From Candidatus Levyibacteriota bacterium (lineage in GTDB: Bacteria; Patescibacteriota; Microgenomatia; Levybacterales; UBA12049), in assembly GCA_023245475.1 (NCBI GenBank), contig JAHFKF010000040.1, forward strand, positions 1 to 12,079: a DNA stretch of 12,079 bases, in the 5' to 3' direction. The notes beneath the pieces were generated by a model, which saw nothing but the letters and a program-made list of their open reading frames with translations, was not told the origin of the DNA and ran no database searches. Position numbers and translations under genes: made by a program. Shown piece by piece: positions 5,658-12,079 of the stretch (its first letter is position 1; each line of letters starts with the position of its first letter).

Positions 5658-7361
5658 TTATCTTCTCTTAAACATCCTATCAATTTTATCTAACTCAATA
5701 ATTACTTTTGTTGGTCTGCCATGTGGACAGTTTGTATTGTTTGGTGTCCTTTCCAGTTTCTTAATAAGATCTTTGCATTGCTTCTTTGTGAGATGTTCTC
5801 CTGCTTTTACTGCCGCGCGACAGGCAAGATATGCTAGCATCTTACTGGTAACGCTATCAATTGCTTTAATATTTTTTTCTTCGTGGAGATCTTTGAGTAA
5901 TTCCCTGATGATTTGTAGAGGATTTCGATCTTGAAACACCAACGGAACAGCATGGAGTAAAAAATTGTTATCTTTAAAATGTTCTATCTCAAAACCGAGT
6001 TTGATAAATAGGTCTCTATGTTGTTGTAATAGTTCTGCTTCTGACAACGTCACATCAAATCCAAGTGGCGTTGCAAGATGATACTGACCTTGTTCTGTCT
6101 TTTCAGTAGTAAAGCCTTCTTTGAATTGTTCATACAAAATGCGTTCATGTGCGGCGTGCTGGTCAACGATGGCAATGCCATACTTTGTTTGGGTGAAGAG
6201 ATACACGTTATGAAATTGTGCGATTTCAGTCCCTGACAGTTCAGGCAGTGGCCTGATGTCCCAAGGCACTTGGTTTTCCTTCAGGAGGCGTCCCGCAACT
6301 GATTTTGTTTTGCCTGTTCTCCATGATTTATCTCCGAGCGTCAATGCTGCAAGATTGTCAGCATAGTACAAGAGATTGCCTCCCATGAGAGTTTCGGTAA
6401 TTGCTTTGAAGGTCGTATCATACAACAATTGGTTGTCAACAAACCTGACAGTTTCTTTGCGAGGATGGACGTTGACGTCAATAAGATCATAAGGGAGAAC
6501 GACGGAAAGAATAAAGACAGGGTGAGATTTTGGATCAATGAGTGTTCCAAAAGCTTCTTTGACGGCATGAGCAATCAGGGGACTACTGATGACTCGTCCA
6601 TTGATAAAAAGATGGTACTTCTGTGCAGGAGTTGTTATTTGCGGTTTTGTGACAAAGCCAGACAGTGTGACATAGCTTGTTTGCAAAGACACTGGCAATA
6701 ATCCCTCATAAATCGTTTTACCTAACAGTTTTGCAATCCGTTCTATACTATGTTCTGTTTTTGGTAAATCAAGAATTGTTTTTCTATTGTGGATGAGTAT
6801 AAAATGAATCTCAGGATGGGCGAGGGCAATGTCTGTTATGACATCAATGATATGTCTGGTTTCCGTGCGAGTGCTTTTGAGAAACTTCTTGCGTCCAGGG
6901 ACGGAGTGAAAAAGATTTGAAACAACAATTTTGGTACCCACTGGCATGCCGATAGGAGTTATCTTTTCAATCTTTCCATCAGTTAATTGAATACTGGTTC
7001 CTGAAGTTTGTTCTTTTGTCCGACTTTGTAACACTAGATGACTAATCGCTGCAATGCTTGCTAAGGCTTCTCCTCGAAAGCCAAGCGTGGGAATACGCGC
7101 AAGTTCATCATCGGTTGTTAATTTACTGGTTGTATGCAGCTTGATGCTTTCTTCAAGATCTTCGCGACCCATGCCAGAGCCGTTATCGATGACGGTAATT
7201 TGCTTGAGGCCTGCTTCCTGAATGTGGATGGTGATGTGATTTGCTCCTGAATCAATTCCATTTTCAACAAGTTCTTTGACGGCGTAAGCAGGGCGTTCAA
7301 TGACTTCCCCCGCAGCAATTTTGGAAATGAGTTTTGTAGGTAAGAGATTAATTGTTTTCAT
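5658..7361 (-). CDS. mutL: DNA mismatch repair protein MutL (endonuclease type)
   Basis: MutL is recruited by mismatch-bound MutS and, in this subtype, nicks the daughter strand. The N-terminal GHKL ATPase has IAAGEVIERPAYAVKELVEN (15-34), IDNGSGM (58-64), TSKL (78-81), GFRGEALASI (94-103) and GTKIVVSNLF (142-151). The transducer domain follows, with VNVHPRK (296-302). After a proline-containing linker, the C-terminal endonuclease domain has DQHAAHE (400-406) and E411, fitting DQHA(X)2E(X)4E, then ACR (513-515), CPHGRP (545-550) and the terminal FKRR (564-567). All endonuclease motifs are present, so the enzyme is predicted to be catalytically active and to need no MutH. Length (567) is in the usual range for this class. 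Unlike most genes here it has no TATAAT just before the ATG; 7 nt upstream lies a palindromic repeat ending the GIY-YIG cassette. Transcription may come from upstream genes or from inside the cassette. Confidence 0.97.
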   Translation of the reverse strand: MKTINLLPTKLISKIAAGEVIERPAYAVKELVENGIDSGANHITIHIQEAGLKQITVIDNGSGMGREDLEESIKLHTTSKLTTDDELARIPTLGFRGEALASIAAISHLVLQSRTKEQTSGTSIQLTDGKIEKITPIGMPVGTKIVVSNLFHSVPGRKKFLKSTRTETRHIIDVITDIALAHPEIHFILIHNRKTILDLPKTEHSIERIAKLLGKTIYEGLLPVSLQTSYVTLSGFVTKPQITTPAQKYHLFINGRVISSPLIAHAVKEAFGTLIDPKSHPVFILSVVLPYDLIDVNVHPRKETVRFVDNQLLYDTTFKAITETLMGGNLLYYADNLAALTLGDKSWRTGKTKSVAGRLLKENQVPWDIRPLPELSGTEIAQFHNVYLFTQTKYGIAIVDQHAAHERILYEQFKEGFTTEKTEQGQYHLATPLGFDVTLSEAELLQQHRDLFIKLGFEIEHFKDNNFLLHAVPLVFQDRNPLQIIRELLKDLHEEKNIKAIDSVTSKMLAYLACRAAVKAGEHLTKKQCKDLIKKLERTPNNTNCPHGRPTKVIIELDKIDRMFKRR

Positions 7362-7368
7362 AGAACCA

Positions 7369-7404
7369 TGTCATCCTGGAGTGGCGACGACCACGATAGG
7401 ATCT
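7369..7404 (+). repeat. Palindromic repeat, copy A
   Basis: TGTCATCCTGGAG (7369-7381), a variable 12-nt centre TGG-cgacga-CCA, then CGATAGGATCT (7394-7404). It folds as ATCCT/AGGAT, a G.T, a tandem G.A mismatch, a G-C pair and a TGG/CCA tip. It overlaps the stop codon of the GIY-YIG gene by one base and ends 7 nt before the mutL start. Confidence 0.65.
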
Positions 7405-7685
7405 CATATTATTACTAATTCTTCAAGGTGGGGATTTTTAGTTTTTATTAATTCAAATTTTTTGAGCCTCAGCAAATTTTTAATTGATTTTTCTCTTATA
7501 ATTGCGTTTTCAGGATCATTAAGTATTTCATAGTAAACTAATTTATGAACATTATATTTTTCAGTAAAACCTTTTACTAGTTTATTTTTATGTTCAGAGA
7601 TCCTTTTAATTAAATTGCTTGTAACACCAACATATAAAACTGAGTGGGAAGACGTCGTTAAAATATAAACATAATACTGTTTCAT
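7404..7685 (-). CDS. Small GIY-YIG nuclease domain protein, 93 aa
   Basis: A stand-alone GIY-YIG domain of the size of the short UvrC-like (COG2827-type) proteins. Visible elements: YYVYIL (4-9) and LYVGVTSN (17-24), the two halves of the GIY-YIG core; R28 and H32 in the following helix (KRISEHK); LVYYE (49-53); and IIREKSIK (62-69) with E65, the expected metal-binding glutamate. The tail is Lys-rich and could contact DNA. The complete catalytic set suggests an active nuclease; family members cut DNA with a divalent metal, but cellular roles of these small versions are mostly unknown. The gene is more AT-rich than mutL. An extended -10 (TGCTATTAT, 7694-7702) ends 8 nt before its ATG, so it can be expressed on its own. 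It lies within palindromic repeats, and its stop overlaps copy A, which points to a link between nuclease and repeat. Confidence 0.9.
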   Translation of the reverse strand: MKQYYVYILTTSSHSVLYVGVTSNLIKRISEHKNKLVKGFTEKYNVHKLVYYEILNDPENAIIREKSIKNLLRLKKFELIKTKNPHLEELVII

Positions 7686-7693
7686 CTTCTTAT

Positions 7694-7702
7694 ATAATAG
7701 CA
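7694..7702 (-). promoter_or_regulatory. Extended -10 box of the GIY-YIG gene
   Basis: TGCTATTAT on the minus strand, 8 nt before the ATG at 7685: hexamer 5 of 6 plus the TGn extension. Confidence 0.55.
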
Positions 7703-7760
7703 GAAAGATTAGACTTAGCTTCTATAACACATTAGCTTTTCAAGAGAAGGTATATGTTAT

Positions 7761-7798
7761 TGTCATTCTGGAGCGAAGTGTAACGTAGAGATAGACTC
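7761..7798 (+). repeat. Palindromic repeat, copy B
   Basis: TGTCATTCTGGAG (7761-7773), a centre of 13 nt, then AGAGATAGACTC. Compared with A, the outer stem has C-to-T on the left and the facing G-to-A on the right, keeping that pair, with one added mismatch. It faces copy C across 9 nt, so B and C could form one long hairpin. Confidence 0.5.
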
Positions 7799-7807
7799 TT
7801 ATATAAA

Positions 7808-7841
7808 AGATCCTATCGGGCTAAAGCCCTCCAGGATGACA
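7808..7841 (-). repeat. Palindromic repeat, copy C
   Basis: Read on the minus strand: TGTCATCCTGGAG (7841-7829), centre GGC-ttta-GCC, then CGATAGGATCT (7818-7808). Outer arms are identical to copy A, while the centre is a different but still self-complementary sequence. It begins 1 nt after the phosphatase stop codon. Confidence 0.65.
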
Positions 7842-7842
7842 G

Positions 7843-8370
7843 CTAACTGTATATTTCTTTGTGGAGAAACCTTGCAATGGCAAAGGCAACGCCGTGTTTG
7901 ACTCCCTCTGCTCGGGTTACAATTCCTTTGGTGAAGATGCCAAACATACCAATGCCGCGACCAATCTTGTGTGTGCCAAAGAGAAGATCAATTGCCTGTT
8001 CAAGCGTTTTGCCCGCATGAATATGCTTCATTACTTTCTTAGGCAAGACAAGTCCTCCTGAAGTGCCAACACCGATATCTCCTTTTTTGTCGATAATGAC
8101 AATGGTGGATTTTTCAAACCAACCATACGAATGTTTATGCAGTCCACCTTCGATGCCGACGCCATAGCTTGCTCCTTTGACTGCGTGCAATGCTTTTTTT
8201 GCTCGAGTCAGAGCTCCTTGGTACATCTCATCATCAGTCATTGGTTGTTCACTGACCCCTGACTTTACGGCTACGCCAACAACTTTGACTTCTCCGAAGT
8301 GGTGAGCAAACACCTCTTCCACCGGAAGGATTTTTGTTTGATTCGTTGAACCAACCGCTATTGTCAGCAT
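7843..8370 (-). CDS. Inosine/xanthosine triphosphatase (YjjX/DUF84 family)
   Basis: A 175-aa protein of the YjjX/DUF84 family, which hydrolyses ITP and XTP so that deaminated purines are kept out of nucleic acids. Evidence: TIAVGSTNQTK (3-13), the N-terminal phosphate-binding loop equivalent to the ATTNPAK of E. coli YjjX; VKSGVSEQPMTDDEMYQGALTRAKKA (35-60, in pieces), with conserved SGV.EQP and GA..R; YGVGIEGGL (69-77); GTSGGLVLP (102-110); and IGRGIGMFGIFTKGIVTR (136-153, in pieces). Length fits the family. The frame could start at 8391 or 8379, but the -10 box TATAAT (8378-8383) covers those codons, and the conserved core begins immediately after the ATG at 8370, 7 nt downstream; I therefore start there. 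Its place between mutS and mutL makes a genome-fidelity cluster. Confidence 0.88.
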   Translation of the reverse strand: MLTIAVGSTNQTKILPVEEVFAHHFGEVKVVGVAVKSGVSEQPMTDDEMYQGALTRAKKALHAVKGASYGVGIEGGLHKHSYGWFEKSTIVIIDKKGDIGVGTSGGLVLPKKVMKHIHAGKTLEQAIDLLFGTHKIGRGIGMFGIFTKGIVTRAEGVKHGVAFAIARFLHKEIYS

Positions 8371-8377
8371 TCTACTC

Positions 8378-8386
8378 ATTATACTA
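8378..8386 (-). promoter_or_regulatory. -10 box of the phosphatase gene; decides its start
   Basis: TAGTATAAT on the minus strand, hexamer 7 nt before the ATG at 8370. It overlaps the two upstream in-frame start candidates, which argues against them. Confidence 0.6.
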
Positions 8387-8424
8387 GCCAAATTTGAGAA
8401 ATAAGTAAGAAAAGAAGAGTAACT

Positions 8425-9711
8425 TTACCGTGAGGTCTTTGCGAGCACATGTTGGGTGATTGGATGGTGGATGTCATAACCACACGCTCCTAGAATTTTA
8501 ACCATATTACGATCTTCTGGATTGATTCTACCTTTCTCCATGTCAATTAAGGTAGTACGACCAACATTTGCTCTTTGTGCGAATGCTGTCTGAGAAATAA
8601 GATATTTTTTTCGCCATGCTTCTACTAGTTGAGTTATTGTATTTTGCCCATCACGTAATTTAGTAAGCAACAGGTTATCCTCAGGTGGTATTCTTGCAGG
8701 GTCTACAAAATCTTCTGGTTTACTAAAAAACAATTTGCCTTGTCTAATCTCCTTAAACTTATCATCTGAAATAACAAGAGCATGTCCAGCCCTTTTTTGT
8801 TCCCATACGTGATAAAGGGCATCATTCTCGTTTATACCAAGCAATGCATTAAGTCTTTGTTGATTTTCATCTGGTAATGTATGTCTGTTAGATGTTTCTA
8901 TCTTGGTGGGTAAAGATAGAGGAATACCTAACGTTTTTGCAAACAGAGGTTGACTATATCCCATGGCAACTCGTGCGTATTTAAAAAGTGTTCCATAGGT
9001 ATTTGTTTCTAATTTATCTTTGTCCATTGGTATTGTATCTATTGTTTTTAATCGTACTAATTGCATAACGTGATTATCGTTATCAAAAGAATTCAGCAGA
9101 GATGCATTTAAGATACTATTTAAACTAAATTGAGTGGCTATGTGTACGTCTTTGATTATTTCAGAAAGCGTAGTTGTACTCATACTCGGGCTATCTACGT
9201 CTGTTAAAAAGTCAACTTGTTTTCGTGCGTCTGCTAATACTAATTGTCTGATACTATCTCCGAGAGTAAGTGGTGCCAGAGTTGCAATCCAACGCTTCGC
9301 TTCAAATACTGATTCCTGATGGGAAACTTCGTCAAACATGCGCAAATGGGCAGGGTTTGAGACATCCAGCATTGCTCGTAAGGAAGTGCGTACTTTCATG
9401 GTAAATGGCTCATAGGGATATTTCACTAGAGCGAGATGAAAATTTTTATACTTTTCAAGCGTCGGAGTGCTTTTGCCACGTTCTGTTCTCGACAGCAACG
9501 GTTCAGAGATACCAAATTTGCCAAATTCAGAACCAACAATGCCATATTTATGTCTCAACGCTCGTAACTCTTGCCAATCAACAGTCGTGGCACTGCGGTC
9601 AAAAATCATTACGGGAACTTCAAGAGCTCGTGGAGATTTGCGTTTAAAAACTTCTCCTGTCTCATTATCCTTCCAGATATAATCTACTCCAGTTGAGGGA
9701 CGTTCGTTCAT
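8425..9711 (-). CDS. Protein with three XRE-like helix-turn-helix units, 428 aa
   Basis: Three segments have the Cro/C1 (XRE) helix-turn-helix pattern. HTH1 is ~49-98 (LRALRHKYGI ... LLSRTERGKSTPTLEKYKNF), HTH2 ~243-293 (FKYARVAMGYSQPLFAKTLGI ... KIETSNRHTLP) and HTH3 ~362-412 (EAWRKKYLISQTAFAQRANV ... LIDMEKGRINPEDRNMV), quoted in pieces. HTH3 is the most canonical and HTH1 the most degenerate. Between HTH1 and HTH2 lies ~140 aa of helical sequence of unknown role; no protease, kinase or ligand domain is recognisable. Such a protein would be a DNA-binding regulator, perhaps contacting several sites or binding as a pseudo-oligomer. Its promoter starts in the 27-bp gap after mutS, and the gene is followed by the phosphatase gene, so local control of this cluster is plausible but unproven. 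The start at 9711 is supported by TATAAT 6 nt upstream. I know no named family with exactly this layout. Confidence 0.8.
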   Translation of the reverse strand: MNERPSTGVDYIWKDNETGEVFKRKSPRALEVPVMIFDRSATTVDWQELRALRHKYGIVGSEFGKFGISEPLLSRTERGKSTPTLEKYKNFHLALVKYPYEPFTMKVRTSLRAMLDVSNPAHLRMFDEVSHQESVFEAKRWIATLAPLTLGDSIRQLVLADARKQVDFLTDVDSPSMSTTTLSEIIKDVHIATQFSLNSILNASLLNSFDNDNHVMQLVRLKTIDTIPMDKDKLETNTYGTLFKYARVAMGYSQPLFAKTLGIPLSLPTKIETSNRHTLPDENQQRLNALLGINENDALYHVWEQKRAGHALVISDDKFKEIRQGKLFFSKPEDFVDPARIPPEDNLLLTKLRDGQNTITQLVEAWRKKYLISQTAFAQRANVGRTTLIDMEKGRINPEDRNMVKILGACGYDIHHPITQHVLAKTSR

Positions 9712-9717
9712 GGCAGG

Positions 9718-9726
9718 ATTATACTA
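9718..9726 (-). promoter_or_regulatory. -10 box of the triple-HTH gene
   Basis: TAGTATAAT on the minus strand, hexamer 6 nt before the ATG at 9711, in the 27-bp gap after mutS. The -35 is weak (TTGCGT at 17-bp spacing). Confidence 0.6.
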
Positions 9727-9738
9727 TAAGCTAATATG

Positions 9739-12079
9739 TCACGCAAGCTTTTTCAGATTCTCTTTTAACTTGGCGAGTGTATTGAGTGCTTCAAGCGGAG
9801 TCATAGTTGAAATGTCTATTTGATCAAACTCTGTGTTGATGAAGTTACTAAGTTTGTCATTCTGGGGAGGAGGTACGACGACTCCAGAATCCCCAGAAAC
9901 ACTCTTGGAGTGTTCTCCATCCGATGACTGATTGCGTTGTTCTAATTCTTGAAGTAACTCCTTTGCTCGTCCAATTACCGAGTCTGGAATGCCTGCTAAT
10001 TTGGCAACAGCAACACCAAAACTATGGGAAGCCCCACCAGGTGCCAAGGTATGGAGAAAAATTGGTTGCTCTTTTTCTGAGACGATACTCATATGAAAGT
10101 TTCTGATTTGTGTAGGATAGCGCTCTTCAAGGACTTGGAGTTCGTGATAATGCGTGGCAAAGAGGGTTTTAGGATTCTTTTGTTGACTAACCAAATATTC
10201 AGCAACCGACCATGCAATGCTGATGCCATCATAGGTGCTTGTGCCGCGACCAATCTCATCCATGATGATAAGACTTTTATCCGTTGCATGATGAAGGATG
10301 TGTGCTGTTTCAACCATCTCAACCATAAATGTTGAAAGTCCTGAGGTTATCACGTCCGAAGCTCCTGATCTGACAAAGATATGATCAACGATACTAAGTG
10401 ATGCTTGTTCGGCTGGCACGAAACTGCCAATTTGATTAAGCAGCACAATGAGTGCGACTTGCCGAATGAATACAGATTTCCCAGCCATGTTGGGACCTGT
10501 AATGATGAGGAGTTGGCTCTTATCATCAAGCGTTACTCCATTGGGCACAAATTGTGTGTTCTCCAACAACTGCTCAACCACTGGATGCCGACCATTTGTA
10601 ATTTTTATCTCACCCGTTGTGAGAAGTGTTGGGCGGACGTAATTATTTTTCTCAGCGTTATGAGCAAAGCTTACCAGACAGTCAAGGGTTGCAATGCTTT
10701 CAGCTGCGTCTTGCAAGATAGCTACTTTGCTGAGTACGTGTTGCAGTACTTCTTGAAAGAGTGTGTATTCAAGATCATTGATTCGTTCTTCTGCTGTTAA
10801 GATAATTTCTTCTTGTTCTTTCAGTTCTGGGGTAATAAAACGTTCGGCATTCACAAGGGTTTGTTTGCGCATATAAACTGCTGGAACGAGGGCAAGATTG
10901 GATTTGCTGACTTCAATATAAAATCCAAACACTTGATTGAATCGTACTTTAAGTGAAGCGATTCCTGTCTTTTCTCTTTCTTTCTTTTCAAGTTCAATAA
11001 TCCAATCACGACTGCCAGCAACGATTTTGCGTAAACGATCCAACTCCTGATGTACTCCTTGTTGAATCATATGCCCTTCACGAATACTAATCGGCGGCTC
11101 AGGGACAATATGCTTTTGGACGTAGACGATAGTATCGTGCAACTCGCTACTTATCATATGCTCTATCTCTTGAAAGAGGGGCGATGTGAGTTTGCTTAGT
11201 AGCTTTTTTACTTCCAAGATGGTTTTTAGGGAACTGGTAAGATTGATGATGTCTCGGCCATTGCCAAGACCGACAGCAAGACGGGAAATAAGTCGTTCAA
11301 TATCATTAACATTTTCTATTTGCTCAGACAGCGTGGTTCTCACGGAAGCATTGGTAACGAGTTCAGCAACAGCATCATGACGAAGCGTAATTGCGGGAGC
11401 CGTTGCAAGTGGTTTTCTCAGCCACTGCTTAAGAAGTCTTCCCCCCATGGCAGTAACAGTTGTATCAAGGACAGACAGTAGGCTGCCTTTGGTTTCATGA
11501 TCCCTGAGTGTTGCAAAGAGTTCCAGATTGATCATTGTTGAACGATCAAGGAGTAAGCATTCACCAGTGGGAAGACTTGTGATTTTACGAATATGATCAA
11601 CGGTTCCTTTTTGCGTTTCTTGCAAATATCCAAGCAGTGCAGCCGCAGTTTTGAGAGCCACTGGTTTGTCATGCACCCCAAAGCCAGCAAGTGTTGCAAC
11701 CTTAAAATGAGAAGTAAGTACTTGCTTTGCATCATCAGCAAACCGTTTCCATAATGCATACGGAAAGATATTCATATCTCTTTCTTTCTTTAATATTCCT
11801 AGAACTTCGGCATTGTTATAGAGTTCTTCTGGCAAGATACACTCAGCTGGATGAATGCGAGCAAGCTCGTCAATCAGTGTTTGTGTGTAGTGTTTTGTCG
11901 TTGTCTGCATTATTGAAAAGTAGCCTGTTGAGATATCAGCAACTGTCATACCAACGGTATCTTTTTCAATTGCGAGGCTTATTATGTAATTGTTTTCTTT
12001 TTGTTCAAGGGCTTTTTCATCCATGACTGTTCCCGGCGTCACAATCCGTACGACGTCGCGCTTTACTAGTCCTTTTTTA
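9739..12079 (-). CDS. mutS: DNA mismatch repair protein MutS, partial (N-terminus outside window)
   Basis: MutS recognises mismatches and recruits MutL. The frame is open to the right edge: upstream of the GTG at 12042, codons continue in frame as KKGLVKRDVVRIVTPGTV, the typical end of the mismatch-binding domain I. That GTG is therefore internal, and the true start with the Phe-x-Glu mismatch motif lies outside. In the 779 visible residues are the connector domain, lever and clamp, then the ATPase: Walker A GPNMAGKS, the GASDVITSGLSTF region, Walker B IIMDEIGRGTSTYDG and ATHYHEL. The tail has a linker with PPPQND and a small C-terminal helical domain (SNFINTEFDQIDISTMTPLEALNTL, in pieces), as in tetramer-forming MutS. 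The linker is encoded by a palindromic sequence like the GIY-YIG cassette repeats. A TGA stop at 9739-9741 shows that UGA is not reassigned. mutL, four genes downstream, is its partner. Confidence 0.97.
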   Translation of the reverse strand, partial: KKGLVKRDVVRIVTPGTVMDEKALEQKENNYIISLAIEKDTVGMTVADISTGYFSIMQTTTKHYTQTLIDELARIHPAECILPEELYNNAEVLGILKKERDMNIFPYALWKRFADDAKQVLTSHFKVATLAGFGVHDKPVALKTAAALLGYLQETQKGTVDHIRKITSLPTGECLLLDRSTMINLELFATLRDHETKGSLLSVLDTTVTAMGGRLLKQWLRKPLATAPAITLRHDAVAELVTNASVRTTLSEQIENVNDIERLISRLAVGLGNGRDIINLTSSLKTILEVKKLLSKLTSPLFQEIEHMISSELHDTIVYVQKHIVPEPPISIREGHMIQQGVHQELDRLRKIVAGSRDWIIELEKKEREKTGIASLKVRFNQVFGFYIEVSKSNLALVPAVYMRKQTLVNAERFITPELKEQEEIILTAEERINDLEYTLFQEVLQHVLSKVAILQDAAESIATLDCLVSFAHNAEKNNYVRPTLLTTGEIKITNGRHPVVEQLLENTQFVPNGVTLDDKSQLLIITGPNMAGKSVFIRQVALIVLLNQIGSFVPAEQASLSIVDHIFVRSGASDVITSGLSTFMVEMVETAHILHHATDKSLIIMDEIGRGTSTYDGISIAWSVAEYLVSQQKNPKTLFATHYHELQVLEERYPTQIRNFHMSIVSEKEQPIFLHTLAPGGASHSFGVAVAKLAGIPDSVIGRAKELLQELEQRNQSSDGEHSKSVSGDSGVVVPPPQNDKLSNFINTEFDQIDISTMTPLEALNTLAKLKENLKKLA
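9855..9898 (+). repeat. Diverged palindromic repeat, copy D, inside mutS
   Basis: TGTCATTCTGG (9855-9865) is identical to the first 11 nt of copy B. It is followed by a GA-rich and GACGAC-containing centre and a facing arm CCAGAAT (9884-9890). ATTCTGG/CCAGAAT pairs perfectly over 7 bp, and an alternative TTCTGGGG/CCCCAGAA (9860-9867 with 9891-9898) pairs over 8 bp. On the coding strand it encodes the variable MutS linker (around DSGVVVPPPQND). Confidence 0.4.
9898..9914. repeat. Short perfect hairpin next to copy D
   Basis: AACACTC-TTG-GAGTGTT, a perfect 7-bp inverted repeat with a 3-nt loop inside mutS. It touches the end of copy D and lies in the same variable linker-coding stretch. Confidence 0.45.

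Larger units (their letters stand above)
7369..7841 (-). mobile_element. Putative GIY-YIG cassette with palindromic ends
   Basis: A ~473-bp segment bounded by perfect 13-bp inverted repeats, TGTCATCCTGGAG at 7369-7381 and CTCCAGGATGACA at 7829-7841. Each terminus is the outer part of a hairpin repeat (copies A and C); a third copy (B) sits just inside the right end. The only gene inside is the GIY-YIG nuclease. Outside the ends, the phosphatase stop codon (7843-7845) lies 1 nt away and the mutL ATG 7 nt away. Without the segment the two genes would form a tight same-strand pair, which suggests insertion into an operon. No obvious target-site duplication is seen. Confidence 0.5.

Noticed and set aside
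1..12079. Archaeal origin (leaderless genes)
   Set aside because: The AT boxes lie ~10 nt before the start as bacterial -10 elements, with TGn extensions and TTGACA at 17-19 bp, not ~26 nt upstream as archaeal TATA boxes.
1..12079. UGA-reassigned genetic code (as in Gracilibacteria and relatives)
   Set aside because: mutS and the GIY-YIG gene end at UGA exactly where their families are expected to end.
1..12079. CRISPR array, classical insertion sequence, rRNA or tRNA genes
   Set aside because: No regularly spaced direct repeats, transposase frame or RNA gene signatures were seen.

Overview
The window reads as bacterial chromosome. It carries mutS, an endonuclease-type mutL, and bacterial -10 boxes placed a few bases before start codons. 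Most genes have no Shine-Dalgarno sequence; instead a TATAAT-like box, often with an upstream TG, ends 6-9 nt before the ATG, which implies leaderless mRNAs. UAA, UAG and UGA all act as stops, so the standard bacterial code applies. Compact spacing, a CBS-less purine enzyme for salvage, several orphan proteins and a small GIY-YIG gene would fit a reduced-genome lineage such as Patescibacteria/CPR, but that placement is an inference.

Left part (1-2392, minus strand): a PP2C-like protein lacking two metal-binding Asp, an orphan 219-aa protein, and an orphan protein that runs off the left edge. Each has its own leaderless promoter. A DUF3800 protein (2472-3092, plus) is transcribed divergently from the PP2C gene. 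Next is a 205-nt gene-free stretch (3093-3297) holding a candidate minus-strand small RNA with its own promoter, a dyad, and a promoter or leader for the next gene. Then come a GMP reductase-like enzyme (guaC-like) and a 427-aa orphan, which appears to share its modular layout with the left-edge protein.

Right part (5658-12079, all minus strand): mutS (N-terminus outside the window), a protein with three XRE-like helix-turn-helix units, an ITP/XTP phosphatase (YjjX/DUF84 family), a 93-aa GIY-YIG nuclease, and mutL. mutL converges on the 427-aa gene with a 2-nt gap. The cluster joins mismatch repair with nucleotide-pool cleaning, and the GMP reductase across the way also acts on purine nucleotides.

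The most interesting structure lies between the phosphatase and mutL. The GIY-YIG gene sits in a ~470-bp cassette bounded by perfect 13-bp inverted termini. These termini are parts of a hairpin repeat found three times here; the copies differ but keep base pairing. A diverged fourth copy appears to lie in frame inside the C-terminal linker region of mutS. This looks like a small mobile palindromic-repeat system with a GIY-YIG nuclease as candidate mobiliser.
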